A DNA stretch of 43,691 bases, from NCBI GenBank assembly GCA_964589175.1, contig CAZPRY010000033.1:1-43691 (forward strand), read 5' to 3'. This DNA is from CAZPRY01 sp964589175 (GTDB lineage: Bacteria; Fidelibacterota; UBA2242). This document shows, in pieces, positions 31,446 through 40,695 of the stretch. The translations under genes were made by a program, and so were the position numbers. Positions within the stretch are counted from its first letter, which is position 1; every line of letters starts with the position of its first letter. The notes under the pieces are model-generated. The model was not told the origin of the DNA. It did not search any database and saw nothing but the letters and a program-made list of their open reading frames with translations.

Positions 31446-33680
31446 ATGATGAATCAAGTAGTTGTTCGATATAGATGGCTCCTGACCGCAGCCGCCGTAC
31501 TTTTACTGACGGTGAGCGGTTTCGCTGCCGAAGCCAAATGGATCATGGTCGGCCAGTTGCACAACTTCTACCAGGCGCACGGCTGCGAACCGGAAGAGGA
31601 TTACGGCACGCAACAGCAGTGGGGGCTGCGGTGGCCGGCATTTTTCCTGCACCAGGATTCCCAGGCGGCCCGTGGAATGTGGATTGGCGTAAAGGATTTT
31701 GACGATCCGATTGCCGGTACGGTCTACCCCTACAAAGTTGCCCATTGCGGCCCCCGGCCGAGAACCGAAATCGAAGAGAACGAATTCATGCCGGCGGACT
31801 TCGGCATTAAACTGGTGGGTAAATTTGACCATCCGGAAGTAACCGTCGATTATGAACCGGCCACGGAATTGAAATACAATGATGTTCTGGACGAAATCGA
31901 TCCGGAACTGACCTGTGATCGAATGATTGTCAACAAGGTCAATACTTCCACGGGTATTTCCTTTACACGCAAGATTTACGGGTGGAGTCAGCAGTACAAC
32001 GACAATTTCTTTATCTACGAATTCGAATTTGAGAATACCGGTATTTACAGTAAAGCGGGCGATGTGAAAGAGCAAACGCTTAACGGCGTCTATTTCCACT
32101 GGCAATACCGGACGGCGGTTGCCGGAGAGGGAACCGTGGAAGGAGTGGGTATCAGTTTCCAGGGCTATCCGGGCTGGAATACGCCCCGCGATATGCGCTG
32201 GGGTATCAATACCATGAACGACGTTATCGGCGAGACTCCCGACAATCCGAAAATGGTATCGGATTTCCCCGATATGGCGAACGTTGGCAAGGATGAATTT
32301 GATAACAGCGGCGACATTATGCGGGCTTTCTACACTTGGCACGGACGTCACTCGACCACCGAATACGATAATATCGGTTCGCCGAATGTGACCGGCTATA
32401 TGGCCGATGGCCGTCTGGGAGCCTACCAGTTTACCGGCGTGGTAGCATTGCACGCCGACAAATCCCCTGATGATACCAGCGATGACAGATACCAGCCGTC
32501 GACCACCAATTTCATCGAATCCAATGCGCCCGAGACAAAAGACAACAGCCAATTCGATGCCACCCGCATGACGGTTGAATACGAGCAATTCTGTTCGTAC
32601 GGCCACCCGACGGCCGGCAGCCAGGCGGAGCAGGTCGGCTATGGCTATCCGGACAAATTCAGTAAAGACGGCGGCTATTCACAGGCGATCGCTTTCGGGC
32701 CGTATACCATGCAGCCCGGCGAAAAGGTCCGGATTGTGATGGCCGAAGGTGTTGCCGGCCTGGCGCGCGATCATAACGTTGAGCCGCAGAATCCGAACGA
32801 CCGGCAGAACGATCTGCGCCGTAAAATCGGCAACGACTGGTTCCGGGCCGCCATTCAAGGCGAGAATGTGGATGTGGTCTTTCCCGACGGTAGCAGCGGT
32901 AAAATCAGTAATGAAGAGGAAGCCAACGAGTACAAGAATCTCTGGGTCTATACGGGCCGGGATTCGATTATCAAGACATTCAAACAGGCCAAGGATCTCT
33001 TTAATAACTCCCTGGATCTGGGAGCCGCGACACCTCCCGATCCGCCCTCGAAATTCGAAGTCGTTTCGGCCGGTAACTATATTCAATTAAATTGGGAGGC
33101 CAACGCGGAATCGAATCCCAATTTCGAAGGCTATAAAGTCTACCGTGCGCTCGGTTCGATGAACGATTCGACTTACTACATGATCGCCGATCTGAACCGG
33201 TCGGATAATAACCTTGCCAATGAATTTCTTGACTACACGGCGGTGCGCGGCGAAAGTTATTACTACTATATCGTTTCCTATGACAACGGCACGACAAATA
33301 CGATCGAACGGGGAATTCCGCTGCACAGCAGTCCCTTTTATACCCGAACCAACAAGGCGGCCTCGCTGCTCAAACCACCGGCGGATACGCTGGACGATAT
33401 CATTATCGTACCGAATCCGTACAATATCCGTAACCGTGCGCTGACCTTTGCCAACGAGCCGAACAAGATCATGTTTTTCAACCTGCCGGAAGCATGCACG
33501 ATTAAAATCTTTACGGAACGTGGAGATCTGGTATATGAAAAAGAACATCGCGGGAGTGGCGATGATTCCTGGAATCTATTGACCTCTTCGCGCCAGATCG
33601 TCGTTAGCGGGGTGTACATCGCCACATTTGTGACGCCGGAAGGCGAGAAGGCGATTCTGAAGTTCGTGATCATACGATAA
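31446..33680 (+). CDS. Secreted FN3 protein with Por-sorting-like C-terminus (cassette 1)
   Basis: A 744-residue secreted protein with a signal peptide ending near GFAAEA (about residue 30). A large unrecognised region (about 31-530) contains KWIMVGQLHNFYQAHGCE and, later, QAIAFGPYTMQPGEKVRIVM. A fibronectin type III domain (about 535-640) reads PPDPPSKFEV...YKVYRALGS...YYYYIVSYDNGT. The tail (about 665-744) runs from IIVPNPYNIRN through IKIFTERGDLVYE and GVYIATFVTPEGEKAILKF to VIIR. That tail resembles FlgD-Ig/type A sorting domains recognised by the type IX secretion system, so surface export is plausible. It lies 27 nt after the receptor and is paralogous to 40696-42777. Its substrate or binding target is unknown. 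Confidence 0.78.
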   Translation: MMNQVVVRYRWLLTAAAVLLLTVSGFAAEAKWIMVGQLHNFYQAHGCEPEEDYGTQQQWGLRWPAFFLHQDSQAARGMWIGVKDFDDPIAGTVYPYKVAHCGPRPRTEIEENEFMPADFGIKLVGKFDHPEVTVDYEPATELKYNDVLDEIDPELTCDRMIVNKVNTSTGISFTRKIYGWSQQYNDNFFIYEFEFENTGIYSKAGDVKEQTLNGVYFHWQYRTAVAGEGTVEGVGISFQGYPGWNTPRDMRWGINTMNDVIGETPDNPKMVSDFPDMANVGKDEFDNSGDIMRAFYTWHGRHSTTEYDNIGSPNVTGYMADGRLGAYQFTGVVALHADKSPDDTSDDRYQPSTTNFIESNAPETKDNSQFDATRMTVEYEQFCSYGHPTAGSQAEQVGYGYPDKFSKDGGYSQAIAFGPYTMQPGEKVRIVMAEGVAGLARDHNVEPQNPNDRQNDLRRKIGNDWFRAAIQGENVDVVFPDGSSGKISNEEEANEYKNLWVYTGRDSIIKTFKQAKDLFNNSLDLGAATPPDPPSKFEVVSAGNYIQLNWEANAESNPNFEGYKVYRALGSMNDSTYYMIADLNRSDNNLANEFLDYTAVRGESYYYYIVSYDNGTTNTIERGIPLHSSPFYTRTNKAASLLKPPADTLDDIIIVPNPYNIRNRALTFANEPNKIMFFNLPEACTIKIFTERGDLVYEKEHRGSGDDSWNLLTSSRQIVVSGVYIATFVTPEGEKAILKFVIIR

Positions 33681-33716
33681 CCTGAATTTGATGATGCTAT
33701 GTGGGAGTATATAAAA

Positions 33717-34298
33717 ATGATCAGAAAACAGATGAATTATCTGCTGGTTTTTTTCTTCATCCTGGCCTTTATTGCCGGCTGTGATGATTTTAAATCCGAA
33801 ACGATCAATCTCGATCCCGCCGATCAGGCGGCCGTAAACATATTTGAGAACAACCTGGTACGCGATCTAAGCACGACGGTTTTTGAGGACTCGCTGATTA
33901 ATATCCGCTCAACTGAGGAATTGATCGATTCGCTGCTTGGGATCGCTAAAACTGTCGCCGGATCGGACTCCGTTTTCCGGCTGGTAGTCACCCGGGATTC
34001 CTATGATACCTATCTGGTGTTTCGATCCAAGGCCGCCGGAGATGTGTACTTTTTCTTTAAGGATTTTATCAAAATGCACTTGGTCGGCGCGAGCGGAGAT
34101 ACACTCGCCCTCATGGATGACACGATGCCCTATAAAACCATTACGGGTTACTATAAGGTTACGCTGAACGATGTCACTCCGCTGATCAAGGCGCGCTACT
34201 GCTATGAAGTTGAAGGGAACGTGAGCTACCTGTTTAAAATCATCGCCACCGATCAGACCCGCTACCGGACATTCGATTTGGCGATCGTGCAAGAATAA
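33717..34298 (+). CDS. Small lipoprotein (cassette 1)
   Basis: A 193-residue protein with a lipoprotein signal (MIRKQMNYLLVFFFILAFIA then GC, C22). The ATG at 33717 is preferred over 33699 because GGGAG lies nine bases upstream and the signal peptide then has normal length. The mature part has an acidic N-terminus, a helical region (TEELIDSLLGIAKTVAG) and beta-rich stretches (YLVFRSKAAGDVYFFFKDFI). A DDTMPYKTITGYY motif recurs as DDTMP in the cassette 2 paralogue. No family is recognised. It is probably an outer-membrane-anchored partner of the receptor or the PorV-like protein. Confidence 0.75.
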   Translation: MIRKQMNYLLVFFFILAFIAGCDDFKSETINLDPADQAAVNIFENNLVRDLSTTVFEDSLINIRSTEELIDSLLGIAKTVAGSDSVFRLVVTRDSYDTYLVFRSKAAGDVYFFFKDFIKMHLVGASGDTLALMDDTMPYKTITGYYKVTLNDVTPLIKARYCYEVEGNVSYLFKIIATDQTRYRTFDLAIVQE

Positions 34299-34323
34299 CC
34301 GTTTTCTGGAGGAATAATAAGAA

Positions 34324-35325
34324 ATGAGATCGATTCGATATATTGCTTGTTTCTTGATCGCGATGAGTTTCGCTGCCCGGGCGCAGGCCGCTGAATACAA
34401 GAAACTGGCCCAGACCGGGTTTCAGTTTCTGAGTGTGGAAACCGATGCGCGGGCGGCCGCGATGGCCGGCGCGATGACGACGGTAGCCAACGGATCCGGG
34501 GCTCTTTTCCACAATCCGGCCGTCATGGCGTTTATGCCCACTTCTGTGGACGTGGCGATCAATTATAATCGCTGGATCGCCGACATCAATCACTACAGCG
34601 CCAGTTTAGCGTTCTCGCCGGCGAACCATAAGTACGGCACTTTCGGGTTCAGCTGGCACTATGTGGATTACGGCGAGATGCAGGGGGCCTTACCCTGGGC
34701 GAATGACAAGGGCTACATCAAAACGGAGACATTTAATCCTTCCGCCATCATGGTCGGAGTCGGGTATGCCAAAGCCCTGTCGGCCAAGTTTTCCGTCGGC
34801 GCTCAGTTGAAATCTGTCGGTCAGCAGCTGGGTTATAGCGCGGTTCAGCTGGGCGACGCGAACGACAGTCTCTCCGTGCGGAAATACAAACAATTTGCAG
34901 CTGCTTTCGATTTCGGGACACTCTTTAAAACCGGCTGGAAGAGCCTGGCTTTCGGCATGTCAGTCCGCAATTTCTCCAATGAAATTCAGTATGAAACGGA
35001 GAGTTTTCAACTGCCCTTGACTTTCTGCATGGGTGTCTCGATGAATTTGCTGGACATGCTGCCGGCTGTGCCGGAGATGCATGTCCTGAGTTTCGCACTG
35101 GACGCGGTGCATCCCCGCTCCTACCCGGAATACCTGAACATCGGTATGGAGTACAGCTACAAAAACCTGCTCAGCCTGCGCTACGGATATATGGGCAACC
35201 GCGATGAGAGGACGAGCAGCTTCGGGTTCGGGATCCACATCTCGGGGATTCAATTCGATTATTCCTATATCCCGTTTGGGGTTTTCGACGAGACCCAGAA
35301 TTGCACCCTGCGCTTCGATCTGTAA
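34324..35325 (+). CDS. PorV/PorQ-family outer-membrane barrel (cassette 1)
   Basis: A 333-residue protein with a signal peptide ending near AQA (residue 22). The hallmark start of the PorV/PorQ family follows: KLAQTGFQFLSVETDARAAA, then MAGAMTTVANGSGALFHNPA. A FadL-like 14-strand barrel continues (GTFGFSWHYVDYGEMQGALP; IMVGVGYAKALSAKFSVGAQ) and ends CTLRFDL. In type IX secretion PorV shuttles cargo with C-terminal sorting signals to the attachment complex. The gene sits beside a protein with such a tail. The role here is inferred from that family. It is the last gene of cassette 1. Confidence 0.85.
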   Translation: MRSIRYIACFLIAMSFAARAQAAEYKKLAQTGFQFLSVETDARAAAMAGAMTTVANGSGALFHNPAVMAFMPTSVDVAINYNRWIADINHYSASLAFSPANHKYGTFGFSWHYVDYGEMQGALPWANDKGYIKTETFNPSAIMVGVGYAKALSAKFSVGAQLKSVGQQLGYSAVQLGDANDSLSVRKYKQFAAAFDFGTLFKTGWKSLAFGMSVRNFSNEIQYETESFQLPLTFCMGVSMNLLDMLPAVPEMHVLSFALDAVHPRSYPEYLNIGMEYSYKNLLSLRYGYMGNRDERTSSFGFGIHISGIQFDYSYIPFGVFDETQNCTLRFDL

Positions 35326-35355
35326 AAAACCGGTTTAGGCCGCGCGCTAAAAATC

Positions 35356-35389
35356 AAAAACCCCATCCGGAAACGAGTGGGGTTTTTTT
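35356..35389. terminator. Bidirectional terminator between convergent genes
   Basis: AAAAACCCCA pairs with TGGGGTTTTT around a 12-nt loop, with T runs on both strands. It can end cassette 1 and the leftward gene at 35464-36984. Confidence 0.88.
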
Positions 35390-35463
35390 ATAACTTGCTT
35401 TATTCTCAAGTGATTCTGCCATTCGGGTGCGGAGCCGCCCCGGCCGGCGGGTGCTACAGCGGA

Positions 35464-36984
35464 TCAAATCCCCATTTCAACGGCGAGTTCATCGATTTTT
35501 TTCATGATATCATCTGTCAGGAGGTGAATCACGTTTTTGGGAAACGTCTTTTCCAGATCGGCGTATTTTTTAAAGAAGTAGACACTTCCGTTGGCCAGTA
35601 AATCGCCGACAACCGCTTTACCGTATTCCTTAACCAGGGTTTCGATCATCTCATATCCCAGGCCGTAGAAGGGCCCGTTGACCGTAAATCCCTGATCCAG
35701 GCCATCCTTAACGATATTAGGGTCATTATAATGATAGATTCCGACATAGATCTGATCGAGAAGGTCGCGTCCGTCTTTGGCGCCGTCCATGGCCAGCCAG
35801 CCTGGTTCTTTACCCCCGACATACATCGCACTTGCATCCAGCAGGATATAGGAAAGTGTCTTATAAAACTGGCGGTCGTTTTCATTTTTAAAATTCCAGA
35901 AAACAAGATCGTCATCGGTCCCCGGCCGTTTGTGAGCACGGGAGGGATCGACAAGGCAGATCGATGGTTGCAGGCGCTGAAAGACCTCGCGCCGCATCGT
36001 CCGTGCAATCGTGGCATAGTCGTTCTTAACATGGGCCAGATTCGATCCGATTCTGCTTTCGGTGGACCAGCTGCGTACGCCCCAGTTCACGGCAAAATCG
36101 ATCTGTTCTTCGAACCGGATTGTATCGGGGATATATTGGGTGATACGACCCAGAATGAGTGCTTCAAGAGAATCCCGGTTGGCTTCAATCTCGGTGAGGA
36201 GTTTGCGATAGTTGGCCTGTTTCATAAAAACATCGGCAAAGCAGAAGTAATTCCAGGGATTGATCCATTTCCAAAGCATATGGATCGGCTCCCGGCTGGC
36301 CGCGTTATAAACAAATTGAGCCAGGTTCTCGGTATCGGGTAACGGTTCGGGAATCTGGCCAATCTCTTTGCGACTGCGCAGCATTTGTTGAAAAGTCTCG
36401 TCCTCGGCAATTTTCTGAGCATCTTTCAGCGAGACTTTCTTCTTTTCGAATAAATCGAGAACATCCCGGAAACTTGTGGTATTAATATTCAGGCGCATCG
36501 AACGACTGTTCGGCGGGCGTAAATCAGTGGGAAATCCCTCCTTGAGGAAGTTTACCTGGTAACGAAGATCGGTGCGGGTAACGACGCGTTTGATCTCCGA
36601 TTTGGCTTTGCTTAGATACAGGGCGCATTCAACCAAACTAACGAAGTCGTTTGGAATCGGGATCTGGTCCAGATCCTGGAAATAGGCGCGAACGTAGCCG
36701 TAGAAGCCGCCGCCCCACTGCTCCTGTAAGGCTTCGATCTCGGCCAATCGGCGTATTTCGACCGGTTTAGGCAAGGCCGTTAACTGTTTGAAAAGGAATT
36801 GAGCATCGTTAAGGGTGATATTTTTCTGGATTTGATGAATATTTTCCCGGCATTCCTCCGTCGGGGCAGCCTGCTCGAGTTGCTCCCAGCTCCAGGAGTT
36901 TGCGAAGTCGAATTGATAGCGATGAGCACAGGAACTTGGAATTAATGCAAAAGCGAAAATGACGTACAAATAATTTAATTTCAT
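35464..36984 (-). CDS. Hypothetical exported protein (506 aa) between the two cassettes
   Basis: The protein starts MKLNYLYVIFAFALIPSSCA. It has a signal peptide and a cysteine at 19 that could be lipidated, although PSSC is a poor lipobox. The long helical body includes EIRRLAEIEALQEQWGGGFY and FADVFMKQANYRKLLTEIEA. Near the C-terminus NGPFYGLGYEMIETLVKEYGKAVV recalls the end of DUF5700-type putative zinc peptidases. The expected HExxH is not found: the likely place reads TIARTMRREVFQRLQ. I cannot name it with confidence. The ATG at 36984 is preferred over 37035 because it places the signal peptide at the N-terminus. It is read against both flanking cassettes. Confidence 0.6.
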   Translation of the reverse strand: MKLNYLYVIFAFALIPSSCAHRYQFDFANSWSWEQLEQAAPTEECRENIHQIQKNITLNDAQFLFKQLTALPKPVEIRRLAEIEALQEQWGGGFYGYVRAYFQDLDQIPIPNDFVSLVECALYLSKAKSEIKRVVTRTDLRYQVNFLKEGFPTDLRPPNSRSMRLNINTTSFRDVLDLFEKKKVSLKDAQKIAEDETFQQMLRSRKEIGQIPEPLPDTENLAQFVYNAASREPIHMLWKWINPWNYFCFADVFMKQANYRKLLTEIEANRDSLEALILGRITQYIPDTIRFEEQIDFAVNWGVRSWSTESRIGSNLAHVKNDYATIARTMRREVFQRLQPSICLVDPSRAHKRPGTDDDLVFWNFKNENDRQFYKTLSYILLDASAMYVGGKEPGWLAMDGAKDGRDLLDQIYVGIYHYNDPNIVKDGLDQGFTVNGPFYGLGYEMIETLVKEYGKAVVGDLLANGSVYFFKKYADLEKTFPKNVIHLLTDDIMKKIDELAVEMGI

Positions 36985-37307
36985 TATTGTATTGCTGCCT
37001 TTCTCTATTCTTCTAACGGCGTGAATCGAATCCATTAATTAAAAATTTGCAATGAAAAATTTACCGGTCGCATCTAAATGAGCATCTCCGGGATTCGCGG
37101 AAATTACTTCAAAGAACATTCTCTGTTGCGTTAACGTAGTGCTCGAGATGTGGAATAACGTCGCAAATTTACAGTATTTGATAAATGAATCCAAAACAGA
37201 TAATTTTGCCTATTTTCATAGATTTGAAAGGTTTTAACGAGGGTAATTTTATTAATATTTACAGTATCTCAGTCTTAAATAATATCGTCTTTTATCTTAG
37301 ATAGAAC
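36985..37307. other. Intergenic stretch between the orphan gene and the cassette 2 promoter
   Basis: No gene is seen. The stretch is AT-rich and must hold the leftward promoter of the orphan gene, which I could not place with confidence. The cassette 2 leader at 37337-37522 likewise has no supported ORF. Confidence 0.4.
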
Positions 37308-37336
37308 TTGACATGAAAGAGAGTGCGTTATAAATT
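37308..37336 (+). promoter_or_regulatory. Promoter of receptor/PorV cassette 2
   Basis: TTGACA (37308-37313) and TAAATT (37331-37336) are 17 nt apart, with TATAAA overlapping at 15 nt, as in the cassette 1 promoter. The leader to the receptor ATG is about 180 nt. Confidence 0.6.
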
Positions 37337-37522
37337 CAACGAGTACATTTGGGCGGCGTTTTTCACAGGAAGCGTACTTTAATTATCTGACATGCAAGTA
37401 AATAAAAGACCAAATCGGTTGCGGGATATAATTTGTCGTGATTTCGAGCCTTGGGTTAGATTGAATCAAGTCTCCTATTTTTTGGATAGGTTTTATAACA
37501 ATACAAAAGGAGAAACTGTAAT

Positions 37523-40500
37523 ATGAAGAAATATTTGTATCTATCTGTATGTGTTGTTTTCTTTATGCTTACGATTATGCAAGCCGCGACTACCGGAAAA
37601 CTGGCCGGTAGAGTTACAGATGTGGAAACCGATTCTCCTTTGGCAGGTGCGAATGTTATCTTACAGGGGACGATGATCGGCGCGGCAACCGATATGAATG
37701 GTTACTACAGCATCCTGAACATCATCCCGGGAAGTTACGATATTAATGTCTCCATGATCGGGTATGCCCCGTACATTGTAAAAGAAGTCCGGGTTGAGAT
37801 CGATCTGACGACCACGATTGACGTGCAGATGAAAACTCAGGTACTCGAGGGTGAGACGGTGGTGGTTGTTGCCCAGCGCAAAGTGATCAAGCAGGATCTT
37901 GCAGCCAGCCAGAAAAGTGTCACTGCGGAAGAAATTGAGACTCTCCCCGTATCGGATATCGGCGGCGTACTCGGTTTAAAAGCCGGTATTACTTCGGATC
38001 TCTCGATCCGCGGCGGCAATTCGGATGAGACCATGTTCATGGTTGACGGTATTGTGTTGCGCGATGAACGTAACAACACGCCGATATCGAGCCTGCCGTT
38101 GAGCGCCATGCAGGAGGTATCGGTGCGGACCGGCGGGTTCGGCGCCGAATACAGCAATGTCCGCTCGGGTGTCGTCAATGTGGTCACCAAAGAGGGTGGC
38201 AAGGAATCCTACAGCGGAACGATGACAGTTCGCTACAGTCCGCCGGCCAAGCAATATTTCGGGGATTCGCCCTTTGGCGCCAACTCCTACTGGCTGCGCT
38301 CCTATCTGGATGATGCGGTGTGCTGGACCGGGACGAATAACGGCGCCTGGGATGCCTATACAATGCGGCAGAACCGTGAGTTCGCCGGCGGCTGGAATGA
38401 AGTATCCCGCCAGACTCTTCAAGATGACGATCCCACAAATGACCTGACGCCGGCAGCTGCCCAGAGACTTATGACCTGGCAGTACCGTAAAAAGGGTAAT
38501 GTCGAGCTTCCGGACCGTACAGTTGATTTAGGATTTGGCGGTCCAGTTCCGTTTTTGAGCAGTCAGCTCGGCGATTTGCGTTTTTATATCTCGCATCGCA
38601 ATCTTCAGAATCAGTACATGTTCCCGCTCTCAAGGGACGGCGTCAGTGATCAGAGCACGATGCTGAAGGTCACTTCCGATCTTTCCCCGTCGTTAAAACT
38701 TACCTTTTTAGGAATCTACGGCGAGCAGAAGGCTACCACCCTTTCCCGGTCCGGTGGAACGGGTATAATGGGGAACGCCTGGGATTTGGCCGGCCAGCTG
38801 GATCGTTCAGGTTTTACGGTACCCTGGAGAATCTATACCGATATTTACTGGTCGCAGTCCGCCAGTTTTTACAATACGATGTCTCTGAATCTGAGTAAGG
38901 TGGTGAATCCGGGGACCTTCTACAAGGTCCAGATCAAACGCGACGGCAAAACCTACCACACAGCGCCGATGGGTTTGCGCGACACTACCAAAACCTATGA
39001 ACTGTTTCCCGGATATTTTGTAGATGAGGCCCCGCTTGGATTCTGGCCTGCCAACGTCTCTTCGGTGGATGGCGGTATCGCTATGGGCGGCGCCGTCAGC
39101 ACGTCCCGGGATCGCAGTGAATTTACGACCTGGACGGCGAAATTCGATTATACCAGCCAGTTGAGTTACCGGCACCTGTTCCGGACGGGACTCGAATTCA
39201 TCGTGGATGACTACGCGATGGAATTCGGAATGGTGAATGAATTCCTCCCGGAAGGCAACACCTGGACTTCCTTCAAGCGCAAACCCTTCCGATTGACGGG
39301 CTATCTTGAAGATAAGATTGAGTACGAAGGCTTTATTACGACACTGGGATTGGTACCTGAATACGTCAATTCGAACGGCAAATGGTACGATATCACCTCC
39401 TTTGAGCGTTCCTTTTTGGGAGCCGGTTACAGCCTCGAAGATGAGGATGCGTACAAGACCAGGAAGGTGGAGCCGCAATTTTACCTGAGCCCGCGACTCG
39501 GGATCTCGCACCCGATTACAGTTAATTCCAAATTGTATTTCAACTATGGCCACTATCGTCAGATGCCGGTTTCGGAGCGGCAGTACCGGATTCAGCGTTC
39601 AGCGATCAACCAGGTGGATTATATCGGCGATCCCAGTATGGTCCTCGCCCGCACGGTATCGTATGAGCTGGGCTACGAGCACGCGCTCTTCAATATGTAC
39701 CTGATGCATTTATCGGCCTATTATAAGGATATCAGCAACGAAGAGAACTGGGTCCGTTATATCAGCATTGACGGTAAAGTCAACTACTACAAACTCGCCT
39801 CGGACTACTACCGGGATATCCGCGGCTTCGAGGTCGAATTGACGAAAATGTACGGCCAATGGTTGACCGGTATGATCAATTACGAGTATCGCGTGGGCAC
39901 CACCGGGTACTTCGGCGTTTCGCAACATTACGAAAACCCGGCTGAGCAGCGCGAGTATCTGCGCCAGAATCCCTACCAGTCCAGGCCGGTTCCCCGGCCC
40001 CGCCTGAAATCGAATCTCGATTTTCACACACCGGCCGCATTCGGGCCGCAAATTGCAGGGCAGAATCTGTTGGGCGGCTGGCATCTCAACTTCATCGTAC
40101 AGTGGACGGCCGGGTTCTGGTCGACCTGGAATCCGCAGAATATTCCCGGTATCGAGTACAACGTCCAGTATCGCGACTACTCGAACGTAGACCTCAAGGT
40201 TTCCAAATTATTCCGTATGGGAAAAGTCAACCTCAAGTTTTTCGTGGATGTCAACAATCTGCTGAATCAGAAATACTGGTCAGACAACGCCTATGTCGAT
40301 TCCTATGATTACAACGACTATATGTACTCGCTGCATCTCCCGGAAAAGATCACCGATAATTTGGGCTACAACAACATTCCCGGCAATGATCGGCCGGGCG
40401 ACCGTCGGAAACAGGGCGTTGCCTTTCAGCCGATGGAAGCGGTAACGAACTATCAGTCCTTGTCAAGTCCGAAAGAAGCGGTGATTTATTACAGCGGGGC

Positions 40501-40675
40501 CACAAAAGAGTACGTTCAGTATTCGAACGGTGCCTGGGCTGTTGTAGAGCAGAGTCGCCTTGACCGGATTATGGATGACCGGGCCTATATCGATATGCCG
40601 AACCAGACCTTCCTTACATTTCTGGATACAAGAGATATCTACGTCGGTCTGACACTCTCGTTCGACCTTCGATAA
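37523..40675 (+). CDS. TonB-dependent-type outer-membrane receptor with CarboxypepD-reg domain (cassette 2)
   Basis: A 1050-residue paralogue of 28206-31418, with a signal peptide ending near QAA (residue 22). The regulatory-like domain carries GAATDMNGYYSILNIIPG. The plug contains LEGETVVVVAQRKVIKQDLA, FMVDGIVLRDERNNTPIS and SGVVNVVTKEGG. The barrel shares strands such as HPITVNSKLYFNYGHYRQMP with the first receptor (HPITINSKLYFNYGHMRQ) and ends DIYVGLTLSFDLR. AAAGGAG lies before the ATG. Divergence is greatest in the barrel strands and loops, suggesting different ligands. It is followed by its secreted partner after about 20 nt. Confidence 0.88.
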   Translation: MKKYLYLSVCVVFFMLTIMQAATTGKLAGRVTDVETDSPLAGANVILQGTMIGAATDMNGYYSILNIIPGSYDINVSMIGYAPYIVKEVRVEIDLTTTIDVQMKTQVLEGETVVVVAQRKVIKQDLAASQKSVTAEEIETLPVSDIGGVLGLKAGITSDLSIRGGNSDETMFMVDGIVLRDERNNTPISSLPLSAMQEVSVRTGGFGAEYSNVRSGVVNVVTKEGGKESYSGTMTVRYSPPAKQYFGDSPFGANSYWLRSYLDDAVCWTGTNNGAWDAYTMRQNREFAGGWNEVSRQTLQDDDPTNDLTPAAAQRLMTWQYRKKGNVELPDRTVDLGFGGPVPFLSSQLGDLRFYISHRNLQNQYMFPLSRDGVSDQSTMLKVTSDLSPSLKLTFLGIYGEQKATTLSRSGGTGIMGNAWDLAGQLDRSGFTVPWRIYTDIYWSQSASFYNTMSLNLSKVVNPGTFYKVQIKRDGKTYHTAPMGLRDTTKTYELFPGYFVDEAPLGFWPANVSSVDGGIAMGGAVSTSRDRSEFTTWTAKFDYTSQLSYRHLFRTGLEFIVDDYAMEFGMVNEFLPEGNTWTSFKRKPFRLTGYLEDKIEYEGFITTLGLVPEYVNSNGKWYDITSFERSFLGAGYSLEDEDAYKTRKVEPQFYLSPRLGISHPITVNSKLYFNYGHYRQMPVSERQYRIQRSAINQVDYIGDPSMVLARTVSYELGYEHALFNMYLMHLSAYYKDISNEENWVRYISIDGKVNYYKLASDYYRDIRGFEVELTKMYGQWLTGMINYEYRVGTTGYFGVSQHYENPAEQREYLRQNPYQSRPVPRPRLKSNLDFHTPAAFGPQIAGQNLLGGWHLNFIVQWTAGFWSTWNPQNIPGIEYNVQYRDYSNVDLKVSKLFRMGKVNLKFFVDVNNLLNQKYWSDNAYVDSYDYNDYMYSLHLPEKITDNLGYNNIPGNDRPGDRRKQGVAFQPMEAVTNYQSLSSPKEAVIYYSGATKEYVQYSNGAWAVVEQSRLDRIMDDRAYIDMPNQTFLTFLDTRDIYVGLTLSFDLR

Positions 40676-40695
40676 TAAAAAATAGAGGAATGATC

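Noticed and set aside
31503..32606. Leftward 367-codon frame opposite the cassette 1 secreted protein
   Set aside because: Same reasoning as above: a shadow of a clearly real gene.
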